This document shows, one piece after another, positions 1 through 7,921 of a stretch of DNA of 33,415 nucleotides. The stretch is from Deltaproteobacteria bacterium (GTDB lineage: Bacteria > Desulfobacterota > B13-G15 > RBG-16-54-18), in assembly GCA_019308925.1 (NCBI GenBank), contig JAFDHG010000015.1:1-33415 (forward strand), given 5' to 3'. Below the pieces are notes generated by a model. The model was not told the origin of the DNA and made no database searches. It was given only the letters and a program-made list of their open reading frames with translations. The position numbers and the translations under genes were made by a program. Each line of letters opens with the position of its first letter. Position 1 is the first letter of the stretch.

Positions 1-1343
1 TTTGCCGCAAAGGAGATAGCTCCTGCCATCAGAAGATACCCTGTTGCCTTGGGGATAGTATCTGCGTAAGGTACTATGCCTACACGCCTTGTGACAAAGT
101 ACGCATTGAGAATATTTACCAGGGCAATAACGAAACCTGTGGCCAGGGCCGCACCTGCTATGGAGAAAAGGGGGATCAGTAAGGCGTTCAGAAGCACATT
201 TAAAATGGCTGAGAAGGTAGCTATATAGGTCAAGATCTTCTGGAATCCAGTCATGGCGAGGATATAACCCACGGAACCTGCACCAGCATTTACCACCTGT
301 CCAAGAGAGAGAAATAGGAGGGGGATGTAGCTAATAACGAATTCATGGCCGAACAAGGAGAGGATCTCCTTCCCAAAGAGCACAAAGGCCATCGTTACTG
401 TAACCGAAAAGATGAGGTTCCACCGGGCCGTTCGGCGGGCAAGAGATTCAAGCTCTAGCTTTTCTCCTCTTTCATAGAGTTGAGCAGCCAACGGAGGCAT
501 GATGTAGTTTACAGCAGTAAGGAGAAAAGCCACAAAGACCGCCGTTTTTGCCGCAGCGGTATAAAGGCCAACCTCTTGTGAGGTTTTAAATATTCCCAGC
601 ATCAGCGTATCTGTCCAGGAAGTCAAAAGGGCCATGATGTATGCAAGATAGAGGGGAATTGATACGCTGAAGATCTCACGGGCATCAAGAGCACGTCCGG
701 AATTATATGCACCCTGTAGGAGTACCTTTCTGAACAAAGACAAAAAGGCCGCAACCGATAGGACAGTAGCCAGAAGGATGGAGATTAGAGGTGAACTCAA
801 CCTCAAACCCATCCCGAAAAGGACCACCAGAAGCAGGAGGTGAACCGTCGGGAAGAGGAGGTGCTGGACCGCCACAAGCGAGCCGATCCTCTTGAAAGCC
901 TTTAAGGCCTCAATAGAGAAAAGGAAGAGGGAGTAAAAGGGAATGGTAGCAGCTATGAAGAGGAGCACCAGTTTGAGATCAGGATCGGCAAAAACGTGCA
1001 GGGAAAGCATATTTCTGGAGATGTAAGTCACGGCTGCTATCCCCAGGCTTGCACCGAGGATGCATTTTACAGAGAAAAGGAGGATCCTTTTTGCATATTC
1101 GTAATCTTCCTCCAGGAGCCGAATGCTGAGAAATTTTAAGATGCCACTTCCCAGACCCACCTGGCAAAAGACAGAAAGCACGCTAAGTATCGCAAACCCA
1201 AGGAAAAAGGACCCCATCAGCTTGAGGCCGAGGACCCTGGCGATGATGAGGGCAGTTAGGTATTGAAGAGCAAGCGCGTATAACCTACTCCAAAAGGCCA
1301 CCGAAGAGCTCTTTGCTACCAGCTTAAGATCAGAGGTAACCAA
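1..1343 (-). CDS. Oligosaccharide flippase (Wzx/MATE-like), 3' end outside window
   Basis: Open frame of about 447 codons without a stop, running off the left edge, so the C-terminus is missing. The translation is strongly hydrophobic with many predicted membrane helices, and carries TDTLMLGIF followed by VGLYTAAAKTA, a pattern typical of polysaccharide flippases of the MVF/Wzx superfamily, which move lipid-linked sugar units across the inner membrane. The start is read as TTG at 1343: AAGGAGG lies 10 nt upstream, and the TTG falls inside the last codons of the preceding CysH-like gene, giving a 14-nt overlap in another frame. The pair is therefore probably translationally coupled. Family assignment is firm; the exact polymer (O-antigen, capsule or exopolysaccharide) cannot be told from the sequence. 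Confidence 0.85.
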   Translation of the reverse strand, partial: MVTSDLKLVAKSSSVAFWSRLYALALQYLTALIIARVLGLKLMGSFFLGFAILSVLSVFCQVGLGSGILKFLSIRLLEEDYEYAKRILLFSVKCILGASLGIAAVTYISRNMLSLHVFADPDLKLVLLFIAATIPFYSLFLFSIEALKAFKRIGSLVAVQHLLFPTVHLLLLVVLFGMGLRLSSPLISILLATVLSVAAFLSLFRKVLLQGAYNSGRALDAREIFSVSIPLYLAYIMALLTSWTDTLMLGIFKTSQEVGLYTAAAKTAVFVAFLLTAVNYIMPPLAAQLYERGEKLELESLARRTARWNLIFSVTVTMAFVLFGKEILSLFGHEFVISYIPLLFLSLGQVVNAGAGSVGYILAMTGFQKILTYIATFSAILNVLLNALLIPLFSIAGAALATGFVIALVNILNAYFVTRRVGIVPYADTIPKATGYLLMAGAISFAA

Positions 1344-1908
1344 GGGATTTAAGCCTCCTTGAAACTTCTTCTTCGTCTTCTTCTTTGCTAGTCTCAGACT
1401 TTGAACAGGGTTCACAACCGACGTCTTTATATCCCTTGGTATAGAGCCAGCAATAGGGCAGATTATGGTCCTTTATGAGCTGCCAGATTTCGAGCTCTGA
1501 AAATCCGGAGAGGGGGTGGACTTCCTTAACCTTGTCATTCTTCACTACTGCCTTTTCAACTTTCATCGGCTCGATCAAGGTAAAAATCTCCTCCTTCTTC
1601 AAGTAGGGCACAACTACCTTCTCCTTTAGTAACTTATAGCACTCCTCCTTCCCGAAAGCAGTACTTTCCTCTACAACCTTCTCATCCTTGAGGACAATGG
1701 CGTTAAATCCCCAGTGCTCTTCTGCCAATTTGAGGTAATGATAAAGCTCTTCGGAATAAAGCCCTGTATCGACAAATATGATTGGAATATCTAGACCCTT
1801 TCTGAGTTCAAGGAGGAGGGTCGATTCTTTATCTCCTGTGAAGAACAAAGCAGAGTTCGCCGCACATTCCTTCATAAGCCTTGAAGCCCTCTGCCATTTT
1901 CTCTCCAT
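1330..1908 (-). CDS. CysH-like PAPS reductase-family PP-loop protein, degenerate
   Basis: 192 aa, related to the phosphoadenosine/adenosine phosphosulfate reductase family. Seen: a PP-loop-like segment TGDKEST (residues 24-30) where SGGKDS is usual, VDTG (47-50), the HPLSGFSELEIWQLI block (131-145), and GCEPC (164-168). Assimilatory APS reductases carry a CC pair before the RK..PL segment and a further Cys pair for a 4Fe-4S cluster; here only C90 sits at the first position and the tail is short and acidic without the C-terminal CGLH-type motif. A classical sulfonucleotide reductase activity is therefore doubtful. The start ATG at 1908 has an in-frame TAA just upstream and GGGGGAAAG as a weak ribosome site. 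It overlaps the flippase, suggesting a role tied to a surface polysaccharide cluster (inference). Confidence 0.75.
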   Translation of the reverse strand: MERKWQRASRLMKECAANSALFFTGDKESTLLLELRKGLDIPIIFVDTGLYSEELYHYLKLAEEHWGFNAIVLKDEKVVEESTAFGKEECYKLLKEKVVVPYLKKEEIFTLIEPMKVEKAVVKNDKVKEVHPLSGFSELEIWQLIKDHNLPYCWLYTKGYKDVGCEPCSKSETSKEEDEEEVSRRLKSLGYL

Positions 1909-2126
1909 TTTAATTTACTTTCCCCCAGCGATTTTTTCTCCGGCAGCCGTATGGCCTCCTATCTCCAGCCTCTAACTCTGGTTTTCTTGACGCATTATTG
2001 GGTGTAATTTTCTATCTATTAGATCATAAATCAGCCAGAGAGGAAGTTTTCTTTTTTTACGGTCTGCAATTATTTGACATGCTCAAGGTATGTCTCTAGT
2101 TCCTTGATGTATCTTGCCGCTTCTCT

Positions 2127-2565
2127 TTATCTACCATATAAAGTATCTTTGGTATATTTTTCTATATAGGGTTTAAAGTTCAGGTATCTCATCACTGCTT
2201 TAACTTCATAGTCAAGGCGCTTCTTTTCGTCAGATGAAAAGATGACCTCTCCCTCTTTTATAATACGATGCTCAAGGAGAGGATAGGCATCATTTAAAAT
2301 TACAACATCAATATCATCCCTTTTTAAGAGGACCGAAAGTTCATCCATAATTTTGAGCTTCTTATTAAATCTTTCTGTCCCTGACAATCTCTCATCAAGA
2401 TAACAGCAACATCCAAATCGCTCAATCTTCCAACACCTCCTTTGGCCTGGGAACCGAAGAGATAAGCAGAGAACACACCATATTCGGGAAAATCTCCTTT
2501 ATTTGAGAACCATATTTCCCCAGCAGTTGTACTAATAACTCTCTTTGTTCACCCCTTTGGGTCAT
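2127..2565 (-). pseudogene. MNT-type nucleotidyltransferase, broken by two frameshifts
   Basis: Three reading frames must be joined to recover one minimal nucleotidyltransferase domain protein. The N-terminus starts at ATG 2565 (MTQRGEQRELL), shifts frame near 2480 into AYLFGSQAKGG followed by SDLDVAVIL, the hallmark GSxAxG...SDxDxxV active site, and shifts again near 2395 into DERLSGTERFNKKL and onward to a TAA at 2127. Past that stop the same frame still reads AARYIKELETYLEHVK before the next stop, so the TAA may also be a lesion. Intact relatives are often antitoxins paired with HEPN proteins (MNT/HEPN, known for the family). No HEPN partner is seen. It starts 3 nt after the protease gene stop. 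Sequencing indels would give the same picture. Confidence 0.7.
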
Positions 2566-2568
2566 TAT

Positions 2569-2919
2569 CTAAACCAATAACATCCTCATCGGTTGAAGGG
2601 TCCTGTTAAATGGATTAAATACCAGACCGAGGATCTCCAGGGTGACTACACCAAGCAGGGCCTCATCCCCCTTCTCCCCCAACACCATCGGTGTATGGCT
2701 CTCTCCTTGGGGGAGCAGAATGTAACATTCGGACACGTCCCTCTCTACAGCGGTGCCGTCAGCCAGGGTAAAGGTAAATTTCCTTTTCGGTTTCAATCCG
2801 ATTGCCTTCCACACAACTTCAGGAAGTGCGGAGTAAGTAGCTCCACTATCAACCAAAAACCTTACCGTTTCTTCCCCCTTTGGTCCAACAACTTTACCAT
2901 CTATATATGTGACCCCCAT
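2569..2919 (-). CDS. Retropepsin-like aspartic protease (clan AA)
   Basis: 116 aa. FLVDSGATYSALP (residues 22-34) holds the DSGA catalytic signature of single-domain, homodimeric retropepsin-like proteases. A second conserved segment, ALLGVVTLEILGLVFNP (87-103), corresponds to the flap-distal hydrophobic-glycine strand that follows in the family. No signal peptide or membrane segment is visible, so it is probably cytoplasmic. AGAGGG lies 8 nt before ATG 2919. It stands 3 nt upstream of the broken MNT nucleotidyltransferase and probably formed an operon with it. Substrate unknown. Confidence 0.8.
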   Translation of the reverse strand: MGVTYIDGKVVGPKGEETVRFLVDSGATYSALPEVVWKAIGLKPKRKFTFTLADGTAVERDVSECYILLPQGESHTPMVLGEKGDEALLGVVTLEILGLVFNPFNRTLQPMRMLLV

Positions 2920-2962
2920 TTGATCAGCCCTCTTTTTCCATAAACCTTTCGATATAATTCCT

Positions 2963-3445
2963 TTATTCCCTTTCTATGATACCCATGGATCCCTCAAAGC
3001 GTGCTCGGCGTTCCTCCTCACTCAACTGCTCCCCCATGGAGCGCAGAAAGAGCTCCTTTTTTTCTTCCTCAGACATCTTCTCCAAACGATCCGCCTTCAT
3101 CGAGCTCTTAAAGTGCTCCTCTTTGCTCATGTCAGGGGGAACATTGGCCCTCATCTCCTCTTCAAACAGCCTCTTTTTCTCCTCTGGGCTGAGTTCCTTA
3201 GTTTTCTCAAAAGGCCCTTCCTTACCTGATTGTTGTACCTTTATCTTTGAGCCGGTTCTCTTTCGAATCTCCACCTTCGCTTTTTTCTTGGCATCCTTCT
3301 CCTGGTGGGGCGATTTCTGTACCACGTTAGCCTTTTTCGGATGCGTTTCTCTGTGTGACGGGGCCTTGACCACTGCCCGATAAAGAAGAAAGGAAAGTAC
3401 CCCTGCTGAGACGAAGAAGACAATCAAAAGCTTGTTCTCCCTCAT
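2963..3445 (-). CDS. Membrane-anchored charged repeat protein, unknown function
   Basis: 160 aa, family not recognised. Residues about 6-24 form a single N-terminal hydrophobic helix (LLIVFFVSAGVLSFLLYR), likely a signal anchor. A very Lys-rich stretch follows (about 30-75). The C-terminal half holds four imperfect repeats of the type LSPEEKKRLFEEEMR, MSKEEHFKSSMK, MSEEEKKELFLRSMG and LSEEERRARFEGSMG, spaced 18-25 residues and likely helical. The start ATG overlaps the stop of the upstream TPR lipoprotein as ATGA, so the two are translationally coupled and probably act together at the cell envelope (inference). Confidence 0.65.
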   Translation of the reverse strand: MRENKLLIVFFVSAGVLSFLLYRAVVKAPSHRETHPKKANVVQKSPHQEKDAKKKAKVEIRKRTGSKIKVQQSGKEGPFEKTKELSPEEKKRLFEEEMRANVPPDMSKEEHFKSSMKADRLEKMSEEEKKELFLRSMGEQLSEEERRARFEGSMGIIERE

Positions 3446-4158
3446 TTTTTCTTCTCCTTCCCTTCTTGCAGCATCTCCTCGGCCATCTTTGCCTCAAAAC
3501 TCTTGGGTGCAACCTCCTTTACCTTCTGAAGATACTTCCTGGCCTTCTTCTCATCCCCTGCCCTTCGATACATCGCCCCCAGGGAGAGGAGATACTGTGC
3601 CTTTTGTGGGTGGACCTTTACAAGATATCCCAGGTCCTCGATGGCCTTTTTATAGTCTTTTGTGGCATCATAGATCATTACACGAAAGAGCCGGTACTTC
3701 TCGTTTTCGGGATCTGATTTAATGAGGACCTCCGACTCCGCCAGGGCCTCCTTGTTGCGCCCAGAGGTGAAATACCAGGAGGCCAAAAGATAGCGGGCCT
3801 CAGCCAGCTCAGGATCAACCTTTACCGCCTCCTGAAGCTCCTTCTCGTAGAGGCCCATCCTGCGTTGTTTGCCGTATGCCTTGGCCATCTGCAGATGGGC
3901 CTTGGCCAGAGAGGGGTCCTTCTCCAGGGCGTTTTGATAATGGATAACTGCACCCATCACCTCACCCCTGGCCAGGTGGTGGTCCCCCTGCTTAAGCTCC
4001 TCTTCAGCTGTCAGGGGCTTCTTAGCCTTTACCTGGTGCTCCCCCTTCCTGGCCTTACCTCTCTTCCTTGGAGATTCAGCCTCAGGTGAGGTGTGGGCAC
4101 ACGAGATAAGAAAGATGAGAGCAAACAACAAAAACCATCCTTTTCCGTTCCTTCCCAT
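3442..4158 (-). CDS. TPR-repeat lipoprotein
   Basis: 238 aa from ATG 4158. A lipoprotein signal peptide ends in the lipobox LISC (residues 17-20), placing acylated Cys20 at the mature N-terminus. A basic linker follows, then about five tetratricopeptide repeats from about residue 55 to the end (for example GAVIHYQNALEKDPSLAKAH). TPR lipoproteins scaffold protein complexes in the outer-membrane periplasmic face (family knowledge). The frame is open back to 4203, but AAGGAGG sits 5 nt before ATG 4158 and the signal peptide begins there, so the shorter start is chosen. It overlaps the next gene by 4 nt. Confidence 0.8.
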   Translation of the reverse strand: MGRNGKGWFLLFALIFLISCAHTSPEAESPRKRGKARKGEHQVKAKKPLTAEEELKQGDHHLARGEVMGAVIHYQNALEKDPSLAKAHLQMAKAYGKQRRMGLYEKELQEAVKVDPELAEARYLLASWYFTSGRNKEALAESEVLIKSDPENEKYRLFRVMIYDATKDYKKAIEDLGYLVKVHPQKAQYLLSLGAMYRRAGDEKKARKYLQKVKEVAPKSFEAKMAEEMLQEGKEKKK

Positions 4159-4289
4159 ACATACCTCCTTGGCTGGCCGTAACATATATTCCCTGCCATG
4201 CACGCCGTTATCTACTATACTATATAAAACATGTTACCACTAAAATCAATACTATTTTCCCCTTCTTCACAGCAACAATCAGAACAAAG

Positions 4290-4404
4290 ACCTTCAAGAA
4301 AGAGGGTGCCATCTACGACCTATAACTCTGATACCGGCTGGGACCTGGACACCCCATCCTACTATCCTGGCTCAGACTGGGCAGTGGATCTGGAGGTGAG
4401 GTAA
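4290..4404 (+). pseudogene. Decayed 3' end of a paralogue of the downstream repeat protein
   Basis: Lies inside the 464-base stretch (4205-4668) that holds no intact gene. 4290-4404 closely matches the last repeat of the protein ending at 6696: KKEGAIY, then after a one-frame shift YNSDTGWDLDTPSYYPG, SDWAVDLEVR and TAA. The bases around the stop (tggaggtgaggtaag) are identical in both copies, and a G-run/C-run terminator follows each. This is the residue of a tandem duplication or a recombined gene copy whose 5' part is gone. Nothing coding is visible in 4205-4289 or 4446-4530; a possible promoter lies at 4535-4563. Confidence 0.75.
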
Positions 4405-4414
4405 GACCTTAATG

Positions 4415-4445
4415 GGGGGAGGGCCTAAAATCCCTCCCCCTCTTT
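4415..4445 (+). terminator. Rho-independent-like terminator after the decayed copy
   Basis: Perfect 9-bp stem, GGGGGAGGG (4415-4423) with CCCTCCCCC (4432-4440), 8-nt loop, followed by tcttt. It occupies the same place after the remnant stop codon as the terminator at 6706 does after the intact gene. Confidence 0.65.
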
Positions 4446-4534
4446 GCCTTGACTTAAAAAACCACCCATAATTTCTCACAGCTTTCATCAGCTATCTTTA
4501 CCCACTAACTCTATATCGCCTCTCACCTTTTAGC

Positions 4535-4563
4535 TTGATATTTTTATAAGACCTTGCTATTAA
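4535..4563 (+). promoter_or_regulatory. Possible sigma-70 promoter for the beta-helix protein
   Basis: TTGATA (4535-4540), 17-nt spacer, TATTAA (4558-4563). The elements are imperfect but well spaced, about 100 nt before the start codon. The 11-mer CTATTAAATCC occurs at 4557 and again 50 bp later at 4607. Weak prediction. Confidence 0.3.
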
Positions 4564-4668
4564 ATCCTTAAGACCCAAAACCTATCCTTTGATGTAGAAG
4601 GCGGGTCTATTAAATCCATTGAGGTTAAAGGACTTTTTATTAAAGGTAAAAAAGAGGAGGTAATTATC

Positions 4669-6696
4669 ATGAAAAAGCTTTTCTCTGTTCTATGCCTTTT
4701 GATCTTTTTGACATTGCCTGCAATAGGGGCGCAGGCAGATACCTGGTATGTGGATGGTGATGTGTCAAGTTCAGGGGATGGCACAAGCTGGGCTGAGGCC
4801 TTTAAGACCATCCAGGAGGGAATAGATGCTGCGGCCACCAGTGGCGATGAGATCTGGGTAAAGCAGGGGACCTATGACATCTCTTCTGCTCAGATCGATG
4901 TCAACAAGGCCGTCGGCATTTATGGAGGGTTTGATGGTACAGAGACCCTGAGGGATGAGCGGGACTGGAAAAACAACGTCACCACGGTGGATGGATGGAA
5001 TTCGATCTATCACTGCTTCTATGTCACTGCCAACGCCACCATAGACGGCTTTACCATCACCCGAGGCATTGCCAATGGCAGTAGCCATCCAGATGATAAG
5101 GGCGGCGGGATCTATCTCTCCTCTTCTTCTATCACCATCGCAAACTGCACTATCTACAATAATCGTGCAGATTACGGTGGTGGTGGAATCTACAGCTATC
5201 TCTATTATCCTACCATCACCAACTGTACCTTCTCCGATAATACCGCATCCGAAGATGGCGGCGGGATCTATAACAGTAGCTCCTCCCCTACCATCACCAA
5301 CTGTACCTTCTCCGATAATATCGCATACTCCTATGGCGGCGGGATTTACAACCACTACTCCCACCCAACCACCACCAACTGCACCTTCTCCGAAAATAGA
5401 GGATTCCACGGTGGCGGAATCTACAACGAAAGCGCCGACCCCACCATCACCAACTGCTCGTTCAAAAAAAATGAGACAACCGCCGCCAACGGTGGCGGGA
5501 TCTACAACGAGAGCGCTGACCCCACCATCACCAACTGCACCTTCTCGGGAAACACCGCTGACCAATACGGTGGCGCAATATACAATGACTCCAGCTCTGG
5601 CCCCACCATCACCAACTGTATCCTTTGGGGCGATACGGCGGCAACCTCTGGCCCTGAAATTTATGATGCAACTGGGTCTTCTCCCATTGTCACGTACTGC
5701 GATGTGGAGGGGGGTTATACTGGCACGGGCAATATAGACGAAGACCCCCTCTTTGTAGATGTCACTGATCCTGATCCGGCAAACTGGGACCTGCACCTGC
5801 AGTCCACCTCCCCCTGCATAGATGTCGGGGACAACAGCGCGCCGTGGATGCCCGATGAGGACTTTGAGGGGGATCTGAGAAAGATTGATGGAGATGGTGA
5901 TTGGGACCCGGTAGTGGATATGGGTGTGGATGAGTATTTCGCTGCTATGGAGATCCTCCATAAAGATGGGGCAATCGTGAGTAATAATACGGGGTGGGAC
6001 CTGACTACCCCGCCCTACTATGCAGCCAGCAACTATGCCGTGGACCTGGAGTTTGACTCTGATGGCACAATGGTGATACTGCACAGGCAAGGGGCCTTGT
6101 GGTGGAGTGATACAGGTTGGGTCCTGGACACGCCTCCCTATTATCCTGGTAACGACTATGCCAGGGCACTGGAGACGATGTTGTGGATGACGAGTGAATA
6201 CTATGTCATCCTTCACAAGGATGGTGCCATCTATAGCTCTGAATCTGGCTGGAATCTCGATACCCCTCCTTACTATTCCGGTACTGAATACGCCAGGGAT
6301 ATTGAGATAACAATATCAGCGATGCAGCCATTTCATCCGGTAAATAATATCCTGCACAAGGATGGAGCGATCTGGAATTCTGATAATGGATGGAATCTTG
6401 CAACACCTCCCTATTATCCGGGGACAGACTATGCGGTGGATCTGGAGTTTAAGACAGGTGGATATGCCATCCTGCACCGGGAGGGAGCCATCTGGTACTC
6501 TGATACTGGCTGGGTGCTCGATACCCCACCCTACTATCCTGGCACTGACTATGCCGTTGACCTGGAGCTTTTGGGGGACGGATATACAATCCTTCACAAA
6601 GAGGGTGCGATATACGACTCCGTTGACGGCTGGATACTCAGCACCCCATCCTACTATCCTGGCTCAGAGTGGGCAGTAGATCTGGAGGTGAGGTAA
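4669..6696 (+). CDS. Secreted parallel beta-helix protein with six C-terminal repeats
   Basis: 675 aa. The signal peptide (1-23) ends GAQA before DTWYVDG. Residues about 24-120 resemble the start of right-handed beta-helix proteins (GTSWAEAFKTIQEGIDAA). Residues about 140-330 hold seven or eight turns of the type GGGIYNSSSSPTITNCTF, the polymorphic-outer-membrane-protein-like beta-helix pattern. A separate C-terminal region (about 425-675) has six repeats of 38-45 residues: ILHKDGAIW, GWNLDTPPYYPG, TDYAVDLE. Six blades would suit a beta-propeller (inference). Likely exported to the surface; adhesion or polysaccharide binding are guesses. AGGAGG precedes ATG 4669. It is monocistronic with a strong terminator. 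Confidence 0.85.
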   Translation: MKKLFSVLCLLIFLTLPAIGAQADTWYVDGDVSSSGDGTSWAEAFKTIQEGIDAAATSGDEIWVKQGTYDISSAQIDVNKAVGIYGGFDGTETLRDERDWKNNVTTVDGWNSIYHCFYVTANATIDGFTITRGIANGSSHPDDKGGGIYLSSSSITIANCTIYNNRADYGGGGIYSYLYYPTITNCTFSDNTASEDGGGIYNSSSSPTITNCTFSDNIAYSYGGGIYNHYSHPTTTNCTFSENRGFHGGGIYNESADPTITNCSFKKNETTAANGGGIYNESADPTITNCTFSGNTADQYGGAIYNDSSSGPTITNCILWGDTAATSGPEIYDATGSSPIVTYCDVEGGYTGTGNIDEDPLFVDVTDPDPANWDLHLQSTSPCIDVGDNSAPWMPDEDFEGDLRKIDGDGDWDPVVDMGVDEYFAAMEILHKDGAIVSNNTGWDLTTPPYYAASNYAVDLEFDSDGTMVILHRQGALWWSDTGWVLDTPPYYPGNDYARALETMLWMTSEYYVILHKDGAIYSSESGWNLDTPPYYSGTEYARDIEITISAMQPFHPVNNILHKDGAIWNSDNGWNLATPPYYPGTDYAVDLEFKTGGYAILHREGAIWYSDTGWVLDTPPYYPGTDYAVDLELLGDGYTILHKEGAIYDSVDGWILSTPSYYPGSEWAVDLEVR

Positions 6697-6705
6697 GATC
6701 TCAAA

Positions 6706-6733
6706 GGGGGTGGGTTCTTACCCACCCCCTTTT
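6706..6733 (+). terminator. Rho-independent terminator
   Basis: Perfect 9-bp stem, GGGGGTGGG (6706-6714) with CCCACCCCC (6721-6729), 6-nt loop, followed by TTTT, 10 nt after the beta-helix protein stop. Confidence 0.85.
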
Positions 6734-6906
6734 CATTTGATACTTAAGGTGCCCTTAGCTTAGCTTCCAAAGGTATTCTTATACCCCCTTGGAGGCGTTT
6801 GTATTTTTTTCCTTTTTGGAACTCCAGTGGTCACATCGACCATTACACTCCTCCCTTGCAAAGAGAGGGCTTCCAGGGTACGATTGTTACAGAAATGAGA
6901 GGTATG

Positions 6907-7641
6907 ATGAAGTTCTGGATCTATGGGGTAAACCCCGTATATGAGGCCCTGAGATCAGCCCGCTGTCAGATCAAAGAGGTCTGGGTGGCGGGTGGGAGGA
7001 GTCCCAAGGGGTTAGAAAGAACCATCAGGGCAGCGGAGTCAAAGGGGGTCCCCATCAGGAAGGTGGAGCGTTCCCAGCTGGACTCCTTCACCAAGAGCGC
7101 CTCCCACCAAGGGGTGGTGGGTCTTGTCGATCGATTCAACTATGCCGATCTGGACGAGGTCCTCCAAGGGGGTGAGGGCAAGCCCCTTCTCTTGGTCCTC
7201 GATGGGATTGAGGACCCCAGAAATTTAGGGGCCCTCATGAGGACCGCCGATGCCTGCGGGGTCTGGGGGGTGATCATCCCCAAGGACAGGGCAGCCGGGA
7301 TCACCCCTGTTGTGGCCAAGAGCTCTGCAGGGGCGGTCTTTCATGTCCCGGTAGTACGTATCACCAATATCCCCAGCGCCCTGAGGAAGATCAAAGATAG
7401 GGGGATCTGGGTGGTTGGCGCCACCGCAGAGGCGGAAACAGAGTTCTATCACCAGGATCTGAAGCTCCCTTTGGCCTGGGTCATCGGGGGTGAGGGGAAA
7501 GGAATGAGGCCCTTGATTAAAAGGGAATGCGATCTCCTCGTATCGATCCCCATGAAGGGAAAGGTCAACTCCCTCAATGCCTCTGTGGCCGGGGCCCTTG
7601 TCCTCTACGAAGTCCTGCGGCAAAGGGGGAAAACCCCCTAA
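6907..7641 (+). CDS. rlmB: 23S rRNA 2'-O-methyltransferase RlmB (TrmH/SpoU family)
   Basis: About 244 aa. The N-terminal substrate-binding part begins WIYGVNPVYEALRS. The SPOUT domain shows motif 1 as NLGALMRTADACG (about residues 105-118), motif 2 as VIGGEGKGMRPL and motif 3 as SLNASVAGALVLYE (about 220), the knotted SAM site. The family methylates the ribose of G2251 in the peptidyl-transferase loop of 23S rRNA. The frame is open back to 6799, but the family begins at the WIYG segment; ATGs at 6895, 6904 and 6907 compete, and GAGAGG lies 4 nt before 6907. A GGGGG-AAAA-CCCCC hairpin (7625-7638) lies over the last codons and has no T-run. Confidence 0.9.
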   Translation: MKFWIYGVNPVYEALRSARCQIKEVWVAGGRSPKGLERTIRAAESKGVPIRKVERSQLDSFTKSASHQGVVGLVDRFNYADLDEVLQGGEGKPLLLVLDGIEDPRNLGALMRTADACGVWGVIIPKDRAAGITPVVAKSSAGAVFHVPVVRITNIPSALRKIKDRGIWVVGATAEAETEFYHQDLKLPLAWVIGGEGKGMRPLIKRECDLLVSIPMKGKVNSLNASVAGALVLYEVLRQRGKTP

Positions 7642-7719
7642 CCACGAAGGATCATCAGGGGTAATGCCTCACTTGTCAGGGGAGTAGGACCCCTTATCCC
7701 CTCGCTTCAGAGCTTTCTC

Positions 7720-7768
7720 GGTGACCCTTTCGGGGTTCGCAGGCGGGGCTTTCCCCTTTCTGCTCACC
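7720..7768. other. Candidate structured element (three-way junction)
   Basis: In the 280-base gap between rlmB and the DapA-like gene. GGTGA (7720-7724) pairs with TCACC (7764-7768) and encloses two hairpins: CCC-tttc-GGG (7725-7734) and GCAG (7739-7742) with CTGC (7760-7763), the latter with an inner GGGG/CCCC helix. Further G/C-run hairpins lie on the left (AGGGG...CCCCT near 7678-7694). An opposite-strand ORF across it has no convincing protein features. It could be a small RNA, a leader for the next gene, or a repeat-family copy; no known class recognised. Confidence 0.35.
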
Positions 7769-7921
7769 CTTCCCAGCAACTTCGCTCGGGGACAAGAGGC
7801 CCTTTGAGGCCCATCCCCCAAGACTGAGGGATGACCCATGAGAGATCTTCCAAGCTTGACTTTTCCCATCCTTTCCTCTAACTTTTAGAGATCTCAAAGG
7901 ATATATAAAGGGAGAGAGATT

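Noticed and set aside
4771-6216. 481-residue ORF opposite the beta-helix gene
   Set aside because: Antisense shadow of a repetitive coding sequence; no ribosome site and no known family.
7625-7638. rlmB terminator
   Set aside because: GGGGG-AAAA-CCCCC is a hairpin but has no T-run and includes the last codons.
7720-7768. tRNA or known riboswitch
   Set aside because: No acceptor stem, anticodon arm or CCA end, and no match to riboswitch cores I know.
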